A DNA stretch of 64,000 bases from Halogranum rubrum. GTDB lineage: Archaea; Halobacteriota; Halobacteria; Halobacteriales; Haloferacaceae. Both the position numbers and the translations under genes were made by a program. Below, one piece after another: positions 17,715-27,106 of this stretch; position 1 is the stretch's first letter, and every line of letters begins with the position of its first letter. Under the pieces are notes generated by a model, which was given only the letters and a program-made list of their open reading frames with translations, was not told the origin of the DNA and made no database searches. The stretch is from the NCBI RefSeq assembly GCF_900114455.1, contig NZ_FOTC01000001.1, forward strand, positions 831,058 to 895,057. The letters run 5' to 3'.

Positions 17715-18923
17715 ATGCCCTCCAGACGACAGGTACTCGCGAGTCTCGGTGCGGTCGGTGTCGGTTCGGCGGCGGGATGTCTCGCCTCGGTCGACCAGCC
17801 TGCACACCACACGGACGAGGACACGACGACCGACTGGCCCCTTCCGGACTTCGACCACTGGGCGACGGGCTACAATCCGAACCCGGACGCAGGTCCTACC
17901 GGTCCAGTGACGCGGCGCTGGGACCGCGACGTCCCGGCAGTGAACGGCCGGCCGGTCGTCGCCGACGGCACGGTGTTCGTCCCGACGTGGCAGTCGCTAC
18001 TTGCACTCGACGCGGGAGATGGAACGGTGCAGTGGAAACTCGGCGGCGAAGAGGGAAACAGACCGTTGTTCTCGGCGGCGGCCGTCGTCGACGGTACTGT
18101 TTACGTCAACGCCGGTTCCGACGGCGAAACCGAACCCAGTCTCCGGGCACTCGACGCCGAGACCGGCGACGAGCAGTGGCGCGTCGAACTTCGAGACTCG
18201 GTGTGGACACCACCGGCGGTCAGCTATCTCGGGAGCGACCCTCGACTCATTTTCACCGGTGACGCGTGGGGGACCGTCTACGCCGTCGACCGCCAGTCGG
18301 GTAAAATCGTCTGGACTCGTGACCTCTTCAGTGCGATTCGAACGCTCGCGGTGAAAGGTGGCCTGTTCGTCGGAACAGCGGGAGGAGAGGTGTACGCCCT
18401 CGACGAACAGGACGGACGCGGACGCTGGCGGCGAAAGCTCGGTGCCGCGATAGAGGCGCTCAGTTGCAGTCAGGGCGGCAGCGTGTACGCCGGAACGTTC
18501 GGAGGCGCAATCCGAAAACTCGGCGGGGGCCTCCACGCCGGGACGACCCGCTGGGAGTCGGCGTCGGTCTCTGCACAGAGTGCACTGGTCTACACCGGGC
18601 AGACGGTCTACGCCAACGACGGCACTAGCCTCGTCGCAGCCAACTACCGAACCGGTGAGACAGAGTGGACCGCGGGCGACGACCTGTTCTGTACTCCCGC
18701 CGCGGCCGGTGACACGTTCTACGTCGGCGGTGGCACGACGCTCTACGCCTACAAACTCGGCGGCGGACTCGGCGTCGACGACGTGCGGTTCGCTCCGACG
18801 CGATGGACGACGGAGTTAGACGGGGCGATTCACCAGGTGACCGTCGCCGACGGCGCGGTGTTCGCCGCCTCCGACGAGGGCTCGGACGGTCGGACTGCCA
18901 TCTACGCTGTCGAGTCCGCGTAA
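17715..18923 (+). CDS. Tat lipoprotein with PQQ-type beta-propeller (copy 1)
   Basis: A 402-residue exported protein. The signal is twin-arginine (PSRRQVLASLGAVGVGSAAG) with the lipid-anchored cysteine in AAGCLAS. The mature part is built of about seven repeats of the PQQ/PQQ_2 type, with the recurring pattern VYVNAGSDG...ALDAETGDEQWR and YALDEQDGRGRWRRKL. It is not an obvious quinoprotein dehydrogenase, lacking a recognisable catalytic metal/PQQ site or cytochrome domain, so a scaffold or binding role outside the membrane is more likely. First of three tandem paralogs. A TATA-like catttattc at 17679-17688 precedes it. Confidence 0.9.
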   Translation: MPSRRQVLASLGAVGVGSAAGCLASVDQPAHHTDEDTTTDWPLPDFDHWATGYNPNPDAGPTGPVTRRWDRDVPAVNGRPVVADGTVFVPTWQSLLALDAGDGTVQWKLGGEEGNRPLFSAAAVVDGTVYVNAGSDGETEPSLRALDAETGDEQWRVELRDSVWTPPAVSYLGSDPRLIFTGDAWGTVYAVDRQSGKIVWTRDLFSAIRTLAVKGGLFVGTAGGEVYALDEQDGRGRWRRKLGAAIEALSCSQGGSVYAGTFGGAIRKLGGGLHAGTTRWESASVSAQSALVYTGQTVYANDGTSLVAANYRTGETEWTAGDDLFCTPAAAGDTFYVGGGTTLYAYKLGGGLGVDDVRFAPTRWTTELDGAIHQVTVADGAVFAASDEGSDGRTAIYAVESA

Positions 18924-18962
18924 CCTGAAGACTCATTATTGAGCCGCTGAAACCCGGTATAA

Positions 18963-20069
18963 ATGCCCTCCAGACGACAGGTTCTCGCCGGAATTGGGAG
19001 CGCCGCGAGCGCCACATTTGCAGGTTGTACGACCGACAGTAGCGGCGGTGCCAGCGCCGATAAACTGACCGAGAAGTGGCGGACGGCGGTCGGCCCGGCG
19101 TCGGCGCAGGCCGTCGTCTCCGGCGAGACGCTGTTCGTTCCTGTCCACTCGGACGTCCTCGCACTGAACCGCCAGACGGGCGAGCGTCTGTGGTCGGTCA
19201 ATCGACTCACAAACCCCGGCGACCGATTGAATTACGACACCACTCCCGCCGCGGACGCCTACACCCTCTACGTCGCCGGGGGCGACAACGTAGTCCGAGC
19301 GCTCGACATCGACGACCGGTCGGTGCGGTGGGCGTTCGAGATGGCGGACCAGAGCTACGCCGCGCCGGTACTCAGTGGAAGCAACCTCTACGTCGCCGGT
19401 GGCGAGTACGTCTACGAACTCGACGCCGACACCGGCGAGATGGAGTGGTCACGGCGACTGTTCGGCGAAGTTGCTGGTCTCGCACGCAACTGGAACCAAC
19501 TAGCCGTGACGACACTCAGCGGCGAAGCGTACTCGCTCGACACCGACGACGGCACCGGTAAGTGGCGTGTGTCGCTTCCAGACACCGTCGAGTGCGCGCC
19601 CCTCGTCCACGAACAACTCGTGTTCGTCGGGTGTTGGGACGGCGTACTCTACTGTTTCGACGACCACGGGAGCGAGGTGTGGTCGACGGACGCCGGACTC
19701 GCCCACGGCCTCGCCGCGGACGACGAGCGAATTTACGTAAACAGCACGGCCGAGACGCACGGAATCAGGCTCTCCTCCGGCGACGAGCGGTGGTCGGTCG
19801 AGCACGGCGACAACTTCGTGACCGGTCTCTCGGCACCTGCTGTCGGCGACGAGGCCGTCTACGTCGGCGGCGACGCCCTCCACGCCGTCGAACCGAACGG
19901 GGGCACGGGCGTCGGCGACGTTCGATTCGGCGGGGTGCAGTTCGAGCAGTCGCTCGGCGGGGCGGTCGGGCACGTCTCGCTGGACCGCGATGGCGACACG
20001 CTCTACGCTGGAGTCCAACTGGGGGGAGGCACCTACGAGTACGTCGCGTTGGAGGCCGAGGGTCAGTGA
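18963..20069 (+). CDS. Tat lipoprotein with PQQ-type beta-propeller (copy 2)
   Basis: A 368-residue paralog of the preceding gene, with nearly the same first nine residues (PSRRQVLAG), a Tat signal and lipobox cysteine at FAGCTTD. Propeller repeats are visible as LYVAGGDNVVRALDIDDRSVR, VYELDADTGEMEWS and SLDTDDGTGKWRVSLPD. It starts 39 bp after copy 1, and a TATA-like ggtataaat directly abuts the start, so it may also have its own promoter. Its stop overlaps the start of copy 3. Confidence 0.9.
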   Translation: MPSRRQVLAGIGSAASATFAGCTTDSSGGASADKLTEKWRTAVGPASAQAVVSGETLFVPVHSDVLALNRQTGERLWSVNRLTNPGDRLNYDTTPAADAYTLYVAGGDNVVRALDIDDRSVRWAFEMADQSYAAPVLSGSNLYVAGGEYVYELDADTGEMEWSRRLFGEVAGLARNWNQLAVTTLSGEAYSLDTDDGTGKWRVSLPDTVECAPLVHEQLVFVGCWDGVLYCFDDHGSEVWSTDAGLAHGLAADDERIYVNSTAETHGIRLSSGDERWSVEHGDNFVTGLSAPAVGDEAVYVGGDALHAVEPNGGTGVGDVRFGGVQFEQSLGGAVGHVSLDRDGDTLYAGVQLGGGTYEYVALEAEGQ

Positions 20070-21247
20070 ACCGACGACGGTTCCTCGCAGCGGCGGGCAA
20101 GTCAACGAGTGTCGGCATTGCGAGTTTCGCAGGCTGTCTCGGCGGCACCGACTACGACGCCGCCGCGGACGCGGCCGGCGGCGACACCGACTGGCCGACC
20201 TTCGGCCACGACGGGCGCAACACGAACTACAACCCGCAGGGGACGGCCCCGACCGACTCGCCGAGCGAACGCTGGCGCGTCGAGAGCTATCGAACGACCG
20301 CACAACCCGTCGTCGCCGACGGAACGGTCTACGCACCGGTCGCTGCAGACGTGCTGGCAATCGACGCCAAGTCTGGCGAGGTGAAGTGGTCGGCCGACCC
20401 CGAGAACCGTGGGGCGATTTACTGGGCACCGCCGACGGTTCACGAGGGAGTCGTCTACCTCGGCGACGGGAACGAGCGACTCCGCGCACTCGACGCGGAG
20501 ACGGGCGAGATACTGTGGGAGCGTACGTTCGACGACGAGGCGTTCGAGGCCATCTACGGCGCACCGACGGTCACGCTCCGAGGAATCACCGTCGGAACCG
20601 CGGGTGGGAACGTCTACACCGTCGACCCGGCGACCGGCGAGACGGTGTGGGAGACGTCGGTGTTCGGCCGTATCGAGTCGACACTGGCGTGGGACCCACC
20701 ACTCCTCTACGCCGTCACGAGCGGTGGCGACGTCTACACGTTCGGCAGTGGTGGCCGTGGCTACTGGCACGTCGCGCTCCCCGGTATCTCCACGGCGACC
20801 CCTGCAGTCGTCGAGGGTCGATGCTACGTCGGGTGTCACGACGGCAGACTGTACGCGCTGGACCAGGGCGCAATCCAGTGGTCGACCGACGTCGGTGGGT
20901 TCGCACGGGGCGGCGTCGCCGTCGCCGACGGTCGAGTCTTCGCTACCGACGGAGTCGGACTCAGCGTCCTCGACGCCGAGAGCGGCGACAAGCGGTGGTC
21001 CGCGATGGTCGGTGAGGACGGCTACGAGACACCCGTCGTCGTCGACGACACAGTCTACGTCGGCGGCAAGAGTCTCTACGGGTTGAAGACGGGCGGCGGT
21101 GTCGGCGTCAGTCTGGCGCGCGTCGGCGAACGTCGATTCAGTCGGTCGTTCGGGGGCGGAGTCAGCCACGTCGCTGGCGGTGGTGGTCTACTCGTCGCTG
21201 GCGTCAGCGAGAACCAGGACGACCACTACGTCGTCGCCTTCGAGTGA
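20066..21247 (+). CDS. Tat lipoprotein with PQQ-type beta-propeller (copy 3)
   Basis: A 393-residue third paralog starting at a GTG that overlaps the previous stop (gtga), a sign of coupled translation. The N-terminus NRRRFLAAAGKSTSVGIAS is a Tat signal and FAGCLGG gives the lipidated cysteine. The DTDWPTFGHDGRNTNYNPQG block is the typical entry to PQQ-like propellers and matches the start of copy 1 (DWPLPDFDHWATGYNPN). The signal peptide would be lost if the GTG were not used, which is why I chose it over earlier in-frame codons. Confidence 0.9.
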   Translation: MNRRRFLAAAGKSTSVGIASFAGCLGGTDYDAAADAAGGDTDWPTFGHDGRNTNYNPQGTAPTDSPSERWRVESYRTTAQPVVADGTVYAPVAADVLAIDAKSGEVKWSADPENRGAIYWAPPTVHEGVVYLGDGNERLRALDAETGEILWERTFDDEAFEAIYGAPTVTLRGITVGTAGGNVYTVDPATGETVWETSVFGRIESTLAWDPPLLYAVTSGGDVYTFGSGGRGYWHVALPGISTATPAVVEGRCYVGCHDGRLYALDQGAIQWSTDVGGFARGGVAVADGRVFATDGVGLSVLDAESGDKRWSAMVGEDGYETPVVVDDTVYVGGKSLYGLKTGGGVGVSLARVGERRFSRSFGGGVSHVAGGGGLLVAGVSENQDDHYVVAFE

Positions 21248-21256
21248 GGAGGTATA

Positions 21257-21742
21257 CTATACCGTTTGTTCTTCGATAGGCTTGCCCGAGGACCACGTTC
21301 GACTGACGTAGTAGAGCACGGCACCTAGTTCAATCGGGAAGAGATACCAGTACCAGAACTCCATCGGAGCGAAGGCGGCGATTAGACCAAAGAGTACGGA
21401 CCAGCACACCAACAGCACAGGTTTCTCACGAGACAGCCCGTACGCGAGAATTACGAACAGGGGGACGAGAACGAATAGTTGGTCGTAGACGTAATCGGCG
21501 AAACGAGACTGTCCCGGTAAAAAGTCCCAGAGGTACCACGCGTTTACCGCGTTGGACACGACAGGAGTAGACAGCAGGAGGAACAGATGCGTCGAGATAG
21601 TGCCGTAGACGGCGAACTTTAGGTCGGTCGGACGTCCCCGACGTGTATATCGCGCGAAAAAGTACACTGGTACCAGATGGACACCGATTAGCGGTAGTAG
21701 ACTGCTGGCAATGTTCCACAGAAACTGTCCAGTAGTGGTCAC
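21257..21742 (-). CDS. Membrane protein, unknown family
   Basis: A 161-residue protein with four or five hydrophobic helices (LLPLIGVHLVPVYFFA, THLFLLLSTPVVSNAV, YDQLFVLVPLFVILAYGL, VLLVCWSVLFGLIAAF, YWYLFPIELGAVLYYV). Base composition is lower in GC than the neighbours, and codon choice is less biased, hinting at more recent arrival. It ends 9 bp from the end of the third propeller gene, convergent. I recognise no domain. Confidence 0.65.
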   Translation of the reverse strand: MTTTGQFLWNIASSLLPLIGVHLVPVYFFARYTRRGRPTDLKFAVYGTISTHLFLLLSTPVVSNAVNAWYLWDFLPGQSRFADYVYDQLFVLVPLFVILAYGLSREKPVLLVCWSVLFGLIAAFAPMEFWYWYLFPIELGAVLYYVSRTWSSGKPIEEQTV

Positions 21743-21810
21743 GAATCTGAGACACGCACCGAGCCCAGATAGAGGTGCGTACTGAGCCCAAACGCTGTTG
21801 TTGAACTTGG

Positions 21811-22449
21811 CTACTCCTCGGGGTAGCCTTCGACGATGTCCACACCGCTAGACGCACCGATTCGGACCGCGCCGACGTCGAACATCGCCATCGCCTCCTC
21901 GTAGCTTCCGACGCCGCCGCTCGCTTTGACGGGCAGGTACTCGGCCATCAGTTCGACGTCTTCGACCGTCGCGCCGCCGTCGGCGAAGCCAGTCGAGGTC
22001 TTGACCATGTCGGCATCCGCTTTTTCGGCGGCCTTGCAGGCGCGATGTTTCTCGTCGTCGGTCAGGAGCGCCGTCTCGATGATGACCTTCACCGGGATAG
22101 GGACGGTGGCGACGATTTCGGAGATTTCGGCGGTGACGGTGTCGTCGTCACCGGCTTTCAGGTGGCCGATGTTGATGACGACGTCGAGTTCGTCCGCGCC
22201 TTCGTTCCACGCGTCGACAGACTCCTCGCGTTTCGTCTCGGGCGTGTTCTGGCCGTGCGGGAAGCCGACGACGGTGGCGAGCGTGACGTCGGGAGCGTAC
22301 TCGCTGGCCTCGGCGACGTAACACGGTGGGATACAGGCGTTCATGCCGTACTCGTCGGCTTCGTCGAGGACCTCCTTCACGTCGGAGAACGTCGTCTCCG
22401 GCCCGAGGACGGTGTGGTCGATGCTGGCGGCGAACTCGTCTCTGTTCAT
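21811..22449 (-). CDS. deoC: Deoxyribose-phosphate aldolase
   Basis: A 212-residue class I aldolase that splits 2-deoxyribose-5-phosphate into glyceraldehyde-3-phosphate and acetaldehyde. Characteristic segments: the start [21 protein letters not shown], the strand [17 protein letters not shown], the [10 protein letters not shown] loop, the Schiff-base lysine in [15 protein letters not shown] or [15 protein letters not shown] (Lys of VKTSTGF), and [17 protein letters not shown]. It completes nucleoside breakdown with a nucleoside phosphorylase and a sugar kinase also present in this window. Confidence 0.95.
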   Translation of the reverse strand: MNRDEFAASIDHTVLGPETTFSDVKEVLDEADEYGMNACIPPCYVAEASEYAPDVTLATVVGFPHGQNTPETKREESVDAWNEGADELDVVINIGHLKAGDDDTVTAEISEIVATVPIPVKVIIETALLTDDEKHRACKAAEKADADMVKTSTGFADGGATVEDVELMAEYLPVKASGGVGSYEEAMAMFDVGAVRIGASSGVDIVEGYPEE

Positions 22450-22572
22450 GCACGGGGGGATGAAGTGGGCCGTGAAAGGTTCCTCGGTCCGTCCGTCTCC
22501 GCCGTTCTCGGCCCCTGTCGCCGGTCCGCGCGTCCCGTAAGGCTTTCACTGTGACGCGACGCGCGTTTTCCC

Positions 22573-23385
22573 ATGCAGATTCTTCCGGAGGGGTTCGCAC
22601 TGCCACCGCTCCCGTATCTCCTCGTCCTCCTCGTCGTCGGCGTCGGCGTCGCCGTCGGCGTTCGTACACGACGGCCGGCCGTGACCGGTGACCACGTCGT
22701 CGCACTCGCACCGTGGATGGCCGTCGGGTCGGTACTCCACGTTCTTCACGTCGTCGACGCGCTTCCGTCGATACTCGACCCGCTCGCGGGGACGCCGAGC
22801 GTCTACATCACCGTCGCGCTCCTCGTCGGCGTGGTGTGGCTAGCTGCTGACGCGCTTACCGACTCGGAGACCGTTCCCGTCGTCCTCGCCGCGACGGGCC
22901 TTCTCGCGCTCGTCCCATCGCTCGTGGCTGCCCTGCTGGTCGGACAAGGCAGAGGGTCGCTGGCAGTGACGTGGCCCGCTATCGCGCTCGTCGTCGCCGT
23001 CGTCCTCACCGGCGTCGTGTGGGTCGTCTTACGGCAGGTTCGTCCCGAAGTCGCACTGACCGGTAGTGTCGGCGTCCTCGCACTCTTCGGTCACACACTC
23101 GACGGCGTCTCGACGGCCGTCGGTCTCGAAGTGCTGGGGTTCAGCGAGCGGACGCCGCTCTCACGGGTCATCATCGAACTCGGACAGGCGCTCCCGACGG
23201 CACCGTATATCGGCGGAGCGTGGCTGTTCGTCCTCGTCAAACTGCTCGTCGCCGCCGGTGTCGTCACGCTCCTCGTCGACTACGTCCGCGAGGAACCCGC
23301 CGAGGGTTATCTCCTCCTCGGCCTCGTCGCTGCCGTCGGCTTCGGCCCCGGCGTCCACAACCTCGTCCTGTTCTCTATCGCCTGA
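22573..23385 (+). CDS. DUF63 family membrane protein
   Basis: A 270-residue, archaea-specific integral membrane protein of unknown function. The start MQILPEGFALPPLPYL and about seven hydrophobic helices follow, with conserved family segments such as GHTLDGVSTAVGLEVLGFSE and PLSRVIIELG. A histidine-containing pattern (HVLHVVDALPSILDP) in an early helix is shared by the family. Separate promoter; head-to-head with deoC (123 bp). Confidence 0.88.
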   Translation: MQILPEGFALPPLPYLLVLLVVGVGVAVGVRTRRPAVTGDHVVALAPWMAVGSVLHVLHVVDALPSILDPLAGTPSVYITVALLVGVVWLAADALTDSETVPVVLAATGLLALVPSLVAALLVGQGRGSLAVTWPAIALVVAVVLTGVVWVVLRQVRPEVALTGSVGVLALFGHTLDGVSTAVGLEVLGFSERTPLSRVIIELGQALPTAPYIGGAWLFVLVKLLVAAGVVTLLVDYVREEPAEGYLLLGLVAAVGFGPGVHNLVLFSIA

Positions 23386-23491
23386 CTGGGTCGGGTCGAA
23401 CTCGTCGGTGGGCCAGTGGACCGTCGGGCGGTCGAGCCGTCGCTCGAAATTGGGGGTGGTTTTACGACCACGCCGCTCCTGAGAGGAGGGT

Positions 23492-24358
23492 ATGCCCCGT
23501 GTCATCTGCGCCGGTCACGTCAACTGGGATATCACGCTTCGGGTGGACCACCTCCCGGTGGCCGACGGCGAGGCGGCGATTCAACACCAGACCGGCGCGG
23601 GTGGCGGGAGTGCAGCCAACGTCGCCGTCGCGCTCGCTGGGCTTGGAATACCTGTCTCACTGCTCGGGAGCGTCGGCGACGACGACCACGGACGAGCGAC
23701 GCGGCGCGAACTCGCACAGACCGGCGTCGACTGCGACCCGGTCCAGACCGTCACCGACGGCGAGACGGCCGTCAAGTACCTCATCGTCGACGGCGACGGC
23801 GAGGTGATGGTGCTGGGACAGACAGGCGTGAACGAAGCGTTCCGGTCGGGACATCTCGCAGACGAGACGCTCGCGGCCGCCGACGTGCTCCATCTCACGA
23901 GTCAACATCCCGAGACGGCCGCTCGACTCGCCGAGCGAGCGCGTGAGGCCGGTGTTCTCGTGAGCTTCGACCCCGGCCGTCGTCTCGGTCAGCGTGACTA
24001 CACCGCGACGCTGGCACTCGCGGACGTCCTCTTTCTCAACGACCGTGAGGCTGCGATGGCGCTCGACGACGTCACCGACCACGGAGCGGAGACGGTCGTG
24101 TTGAAACACGGGCCGCGAGGGGCCGAGGTCCGTGCCGGTGACGAGACGCTCACGCACCCCGGGTTTCCCGTCCAGACGGTCGATACGACCGGCGCGGGCG
24201 ACGCTTTCGCTGCAGGTTTCCTCGCCAGTCGTGTGCAGGGCGACGACGACGACGAGGCGCTGGCCGTCGCCAACGCCTGCGGTGCGCTCGCCGCTCGCTC
24301 GCCCGGTGCTCGCGTCGACGTCTCGTGGACGGCCGTCGCCGAGTTACTCGGCCACTGA
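23492..24358 (+). CDS. PfkB family sugar/nucleoside kinase
   Basis: A 288-residue kinase of the ribokinase fold. The glycine-rich entry is GAGGGSAANVAVALAGLGIPV and the signature with the catalytic aspartate is DTTGAGDAFAAGFLAS (Asp near residue 233). Substrate is not certain; ribokinase, fructokinase and nucleoside kinases share these motifs. Closeness to deoC suggests pentose or nucleoside salvage. ATG at 23492; an in-frame alternative is not apparent. Confidence 0.88.
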   Translation: MPRVICAGHVNWDITLRVDHLPVADGEAAIQHQTGAGGGSAANVAVALAGLGIPVSLLGSVGDDDHGRATRRELAQTGVDCDPVQTVTDGETAVKYLIVDGDGEVMVLGQTGVNEAFRSGHLADETLAAADVLHLTSQHPETAARLAERAREAGVLVSFDPGRRLGQRDYTATLALADVLFLNDREAAMALDDVTDHGAETVVLKHGPRGAEVRAGDETLTHPGFPVQTVDTTGAGDAFAAGFLASRVQGDDDDEALAVANACGALAARSPGARVDVSWTAVAELLGH

Positions 24359-24457
24359 GTTGCTGTTCGCCGCCGAGCCACCTATGCTACGTCTTGGCGT
24401 CTCTGGCCGACCGAGAGTCCCGTACGCTTATACGCGCTGGACGATTGTTCCGGTGTA

Positions 24458-24970
24458 ATGGGTCCGGGCAGCCTCGTGCAGGTGGCACTGCCACAGCTTT
24501 CGTTTCTCACACAGATAGCGGCAGGTGCACTCGCTGGACTGGCCGCGGCCGTCGCGATGATTCTCCCGATGAGTCGACAACCAGAGGGGTTCACGCCGGC
24601 GTACATCGCCGCGTCGGTCCTCCGACGGACCGAACCGGACGACGTGCGGTTCGTCGACGCCAACGTCACGCACTACACTGTCGGTGTCCTGGCGGGAGCG
24701 CTCTACGCGACCGTCCTCGCCTTGTCGAGTGCGCTGTTCCCCACCGTCGTTCGGATGGAGGGTATCGGACTCGTCCCGCATCTCGTCTCGGTGATACTCG
24801 TCGTCCTGTTCATCTACGGCTTCTTCGCGCACATCGTCCTCCCACGGGCGGGCGGCCGGATTTACGAGGAACAGGCGACGGCCGTTCGCGGGCAGTGGCT
24901 CCGCTCGTCGCTCGTGTTCGGGGCCGTCCTCGTCGTCGTCGGCCCCGGCCTGGTCTCGCTCGCGGTCTGA
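24458..24970 (+). CDS. Four-helix membrane protein, unknown
   Basis: A 170-residue hydrophobic protein. Helices near 13-36 (FLTQIAAGALAGLAAAVAMI), 71-92 (YTVGVLAGALYATVLALSSA), 108-130 (HLVSVILVVLFIYGFFAHIV) and 150-168 are clear. An amphipathic loop with RQPEGFTPAYIAASVLRRTE sits after the first helix. Similar haloarchaeal proteins exist without assigned function. It ends 62 bp before cofH and could be co-transcribed with it. Confidence 0.75.
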   Translation: MGPGSLVQVALPQLSFLTQIAAGALAGLAAAVAMILPMSRQPEGFTPAYIAASVLRRTEPDDVRFVDANVTHYTVGVLAGALYATVLALSSALFPTVVRMEGIGLVPHLVSVILVVLFIYGFFAHIVLPRAGGRIYEEQATAVRGQWLRSSLVFGAVLVVVGPGLVSLAV

Positions 24971-25032
24971 AGTCTCAGGCTCCGTTTCCGGGACCGACCC
25001 ACTTTTGAGCAATTGGCGTCTCAGTACGGGCC

Positions 25033-26427
25033 ATGACCGACCCGTCTGTGACCGACCTCGACCTCGACTTCGACCACGTGCCGGAGTCGGACCAGTCGTT
25101 CGAGAACGTACTCGAGAAGGCCCGCACGGGCGAGCGATTGACGGTCGCCGACGGCGTCGAACTCATCACGACCGGTACCGACCGCGAGGGAATCGACCAG
25201 CGTCGCAAAGAACTCGTCCTCGAAGCCGCCGACCGCCGCCGCGCCGAGGTAGTCGGCGACGAGGTGACGTTCGTCGCTAACCTGAACAACAACGTCACCA
25301 CCGCCTGCAACGTCGGCTGTCTGTTCTGCAACTTCAAAGACACCGCCCACCAGTTCGAGACCGGCTACGAGGCAGAACACGCCGGGTTCACGAAGACGCC
25401 CGACGAGTCTCGACAAATCGTCACCGAAGCGCTCGACTTCGGCATCTACGAGGTCTGTTCGGTCTCGGGGCTGCACCCCGCCTTCGCGCTGAACGAGGAA
25501 CATCACGAGATTCTCCGAACGGGCGTCGACGACGGCGACAGAGACCTGAACTACAAACCGCCCGAGCAGTACACGACCGACCCCGGCACCTACGTCGAAC
25601 AGATGGACGCGATGAGCGTCGACGGCGTCCACCTCCACTCGATGACGCCCGAAGAGGCCTACCACGCCAAGCGCGGCACCGACTGGTCCTACGAGTCGGT
25701 CTACCGAGAGTTGAGAGAGGCGGGCCTCGCCAGCGCGCCGGGCACGGCGGCGGAGATTCTCGTCGACGAAGTGCGCGACGTCATCTGCCCCGGAAAGATA
25801 GACACGAACGATTGGGTCGAGGCGATGGAGGGGGCGATGGCCGCCGGTCTCGACACGACGGCGACCATCATGTACGGCCACGTCGAAAACGAGATGCACC
25901 GCGTGATGCATCTGAAGGTCGTCCGCGACCTGCAAGATAGAACGGGCGGAATCACCGAGTTCGTTCCGCTCTCCTTCATCCACCAGAACACGCCGCTCTT
26001 CGAACACGGCGTCGTCGACGGCGGGGCCAGCGACGACGAAGACGAGTTGATGATTGCCGTGGCACGGCTCTTCCTCGACAACGTCGACCACGTCCAGTCG
26101 TCGTGGGTGAAGTACGGCAACGCGAAGGGACTCAAACTGCTCAACTGCGGAGCCGACGACTTCATGGGCACCATCCTCTCCGAGGAGATTACGAAGCGTG
26201 CTGGCGGCCAATACGGCGAGTACCGCACGTTCGACGAGTACGTCGACATGATTTCGGCCATCGGCCGCCCGGCCGTCGAACGGTCGACCGACTACCGACA
26301 GCGCCGCCGAATCGACCCGGACGACGGGCCACACGGGCCGACGCTCGGCCCTCGTGCCGACGGGTCGCCGATGCTCCGAACGGGCCACCGCGACGGCGGG
26401 AGCGACTCCGCGCACGCAGACGACTGA
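25033..26427 (+). CDS. cofH: F420 precursor FO synthase subunit 2
   Basis: A 464-residue radical-SAM enzyme that, with CofG, makes the deazaflavin FO of coenzyme F420 from tyrosine and a flavin precursor. The cluster motif is ACNVGCLFCNF (CxxxCxxC, near residue 92). Other family marks are NLNNNVTTACN, GLHPAFALNEEHH, VDGVHLHSMTPEEAYHAK and TATIMYGHVE. The last 40 residues (from about RRRIDPDDGPHG) are a polar tail not needed for the fold. cofG is 2.2 kb away on the other strand and cofC a further 1.7 kb on. Confidence 0.95.
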   Translation: MTDPSVTDLDLDFDHVPESDQSFENVLEKARTGERLTVADGVELITTGTDREGIDQRRKELVLEAADRRRAEVVGDEVTFVANLNNNVTTACNVGCLFCNFKDTAHQFETGYEAEHAGFTKTPDESRQIVTEALDFGIYEVCSVSGLHPAFALNEEHHEILRTGVDDGDRDLNYKPPEQYTTDPGTYVEQMDAMSVDGVHLHSMTPEEAYHAKRGTDWSYESVYRELREAGLASAPGTAAEILVDEVRDVICPGKIDTNDWVEAMEGAMAAGLDTTATIMYGHVENEMHRVMHLKVVRDLQDRTGGITEFVPLSFIHQNTPLFEHGVVDGGASDDEDELMIAVARLFLDNVDHVQSSWVKYGNAKGLKLLNCGADDFMGTILSEEITKRAGGQYGEYRTFDEYVDMISAIGRPAVERSTDYRQRRRIDPDDGPHGPTLGPRADGSPMLRTGHRDGGSDSAHADD

Positions 26428-26485
26428 TTTTGGCACCTCCTTCCCGCCAACAGAGCCAAATTCGTCCCGCCCCGAGTGACGACCG

Positions 26486-27034
26486 ATGATGAGTCCGACT
26501 CACACGGCGATGGGTGTCGTTCTCGCCGTCCCACTGCTCGCCGTCGCCCCGGAGTTCGCCGTCGTCGGCGCGCTGGCGGGTATCGCGGGTGGCATCTTCC
26601 CCGACCTCGACCTCTTCGTCGGCGAACACCGCCGAACCCTCCACTTTCCGGTCTACTACTGGCTCTTCGCGCTCCCTGTGTCCGTCGTCGCCGCCGTCCA
26701 ACCGACCACCCTCACCGTCGCGCTCGCACTGTTCGCGCTCTCGGCGGCGGTTCACTCCGTCGTCGACTGGTTCGGCGCCGGTCCCGAACCGCGGCCGTGG
26801 GCCGACCCGTCGAATCAGGCGGTGTATCTCCATCCGAGTGGCCGATGGCTCGCACCCAAACGGTGGATTCGGTACGACGGCGCGCCCGAAGACCTGCTGC
26901 TCGCGGGCGTCCTCTCGGTGCCCGGCCTTCTCGTCTTCGACGGGACGGTTCGGACGCTCACCGTCGTCGGCCTCGTCGTCGGCGTCGTCTACACGGTGGT
27001 CCGGAAGCGCGTCCCCGACTACGTCGACATCTGA
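26486..27034 (+). CDS. Membrane-bound metal-dependent hydrolase (YdjM/DUF457 type)
   Basis: A 182-residue protein with 4-5 membrane helices. Conserved metal-ligand candidates are the His of SPTHTAMGV, the Asp pair of GGIFPDLDLF, the His of RTLHFPVYYW and the HSVVDWFGAG segment. The family is named for bacterial YdjM; its substrate is not firmly known. Two ATG codons (26486 and 26489) are possible starts. Lies 58 bp after cofH in the same direction. Confidence 0.85.
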   Translation: MMSPTHTAMGVVLAVPLLAVAPEFAVVGALAGIAGGIFPDLDLFVGEHRRTLHFPVYYWLFALPVSVVAAVQPTTLTVALALFALSAAVHSVVDWFGAGPEPRPWADPSNQAVYLHPSGRWLAPKRWIRYDGAPEDLLLAGVLSVPGLLVFDGTVRTLTVVGLVVGVVYTVVRKRVPDYVDI

Positions 27035-27106
27035 GTCGCTCCCGTGTCGCTTCCGGCGGTGACCCCAAGCCGTCAGAGCCTTTCGGAGGCCCCTCGAAGT
27101 CGAGCC

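Noticed and set aside
17715-21247. Quinoprotein alcohol dehydrogenases
   Set aside because: They have propeller repeats but no recognisable PQQ/calcium catalytic residues or heme domain, and are lipid anchored.
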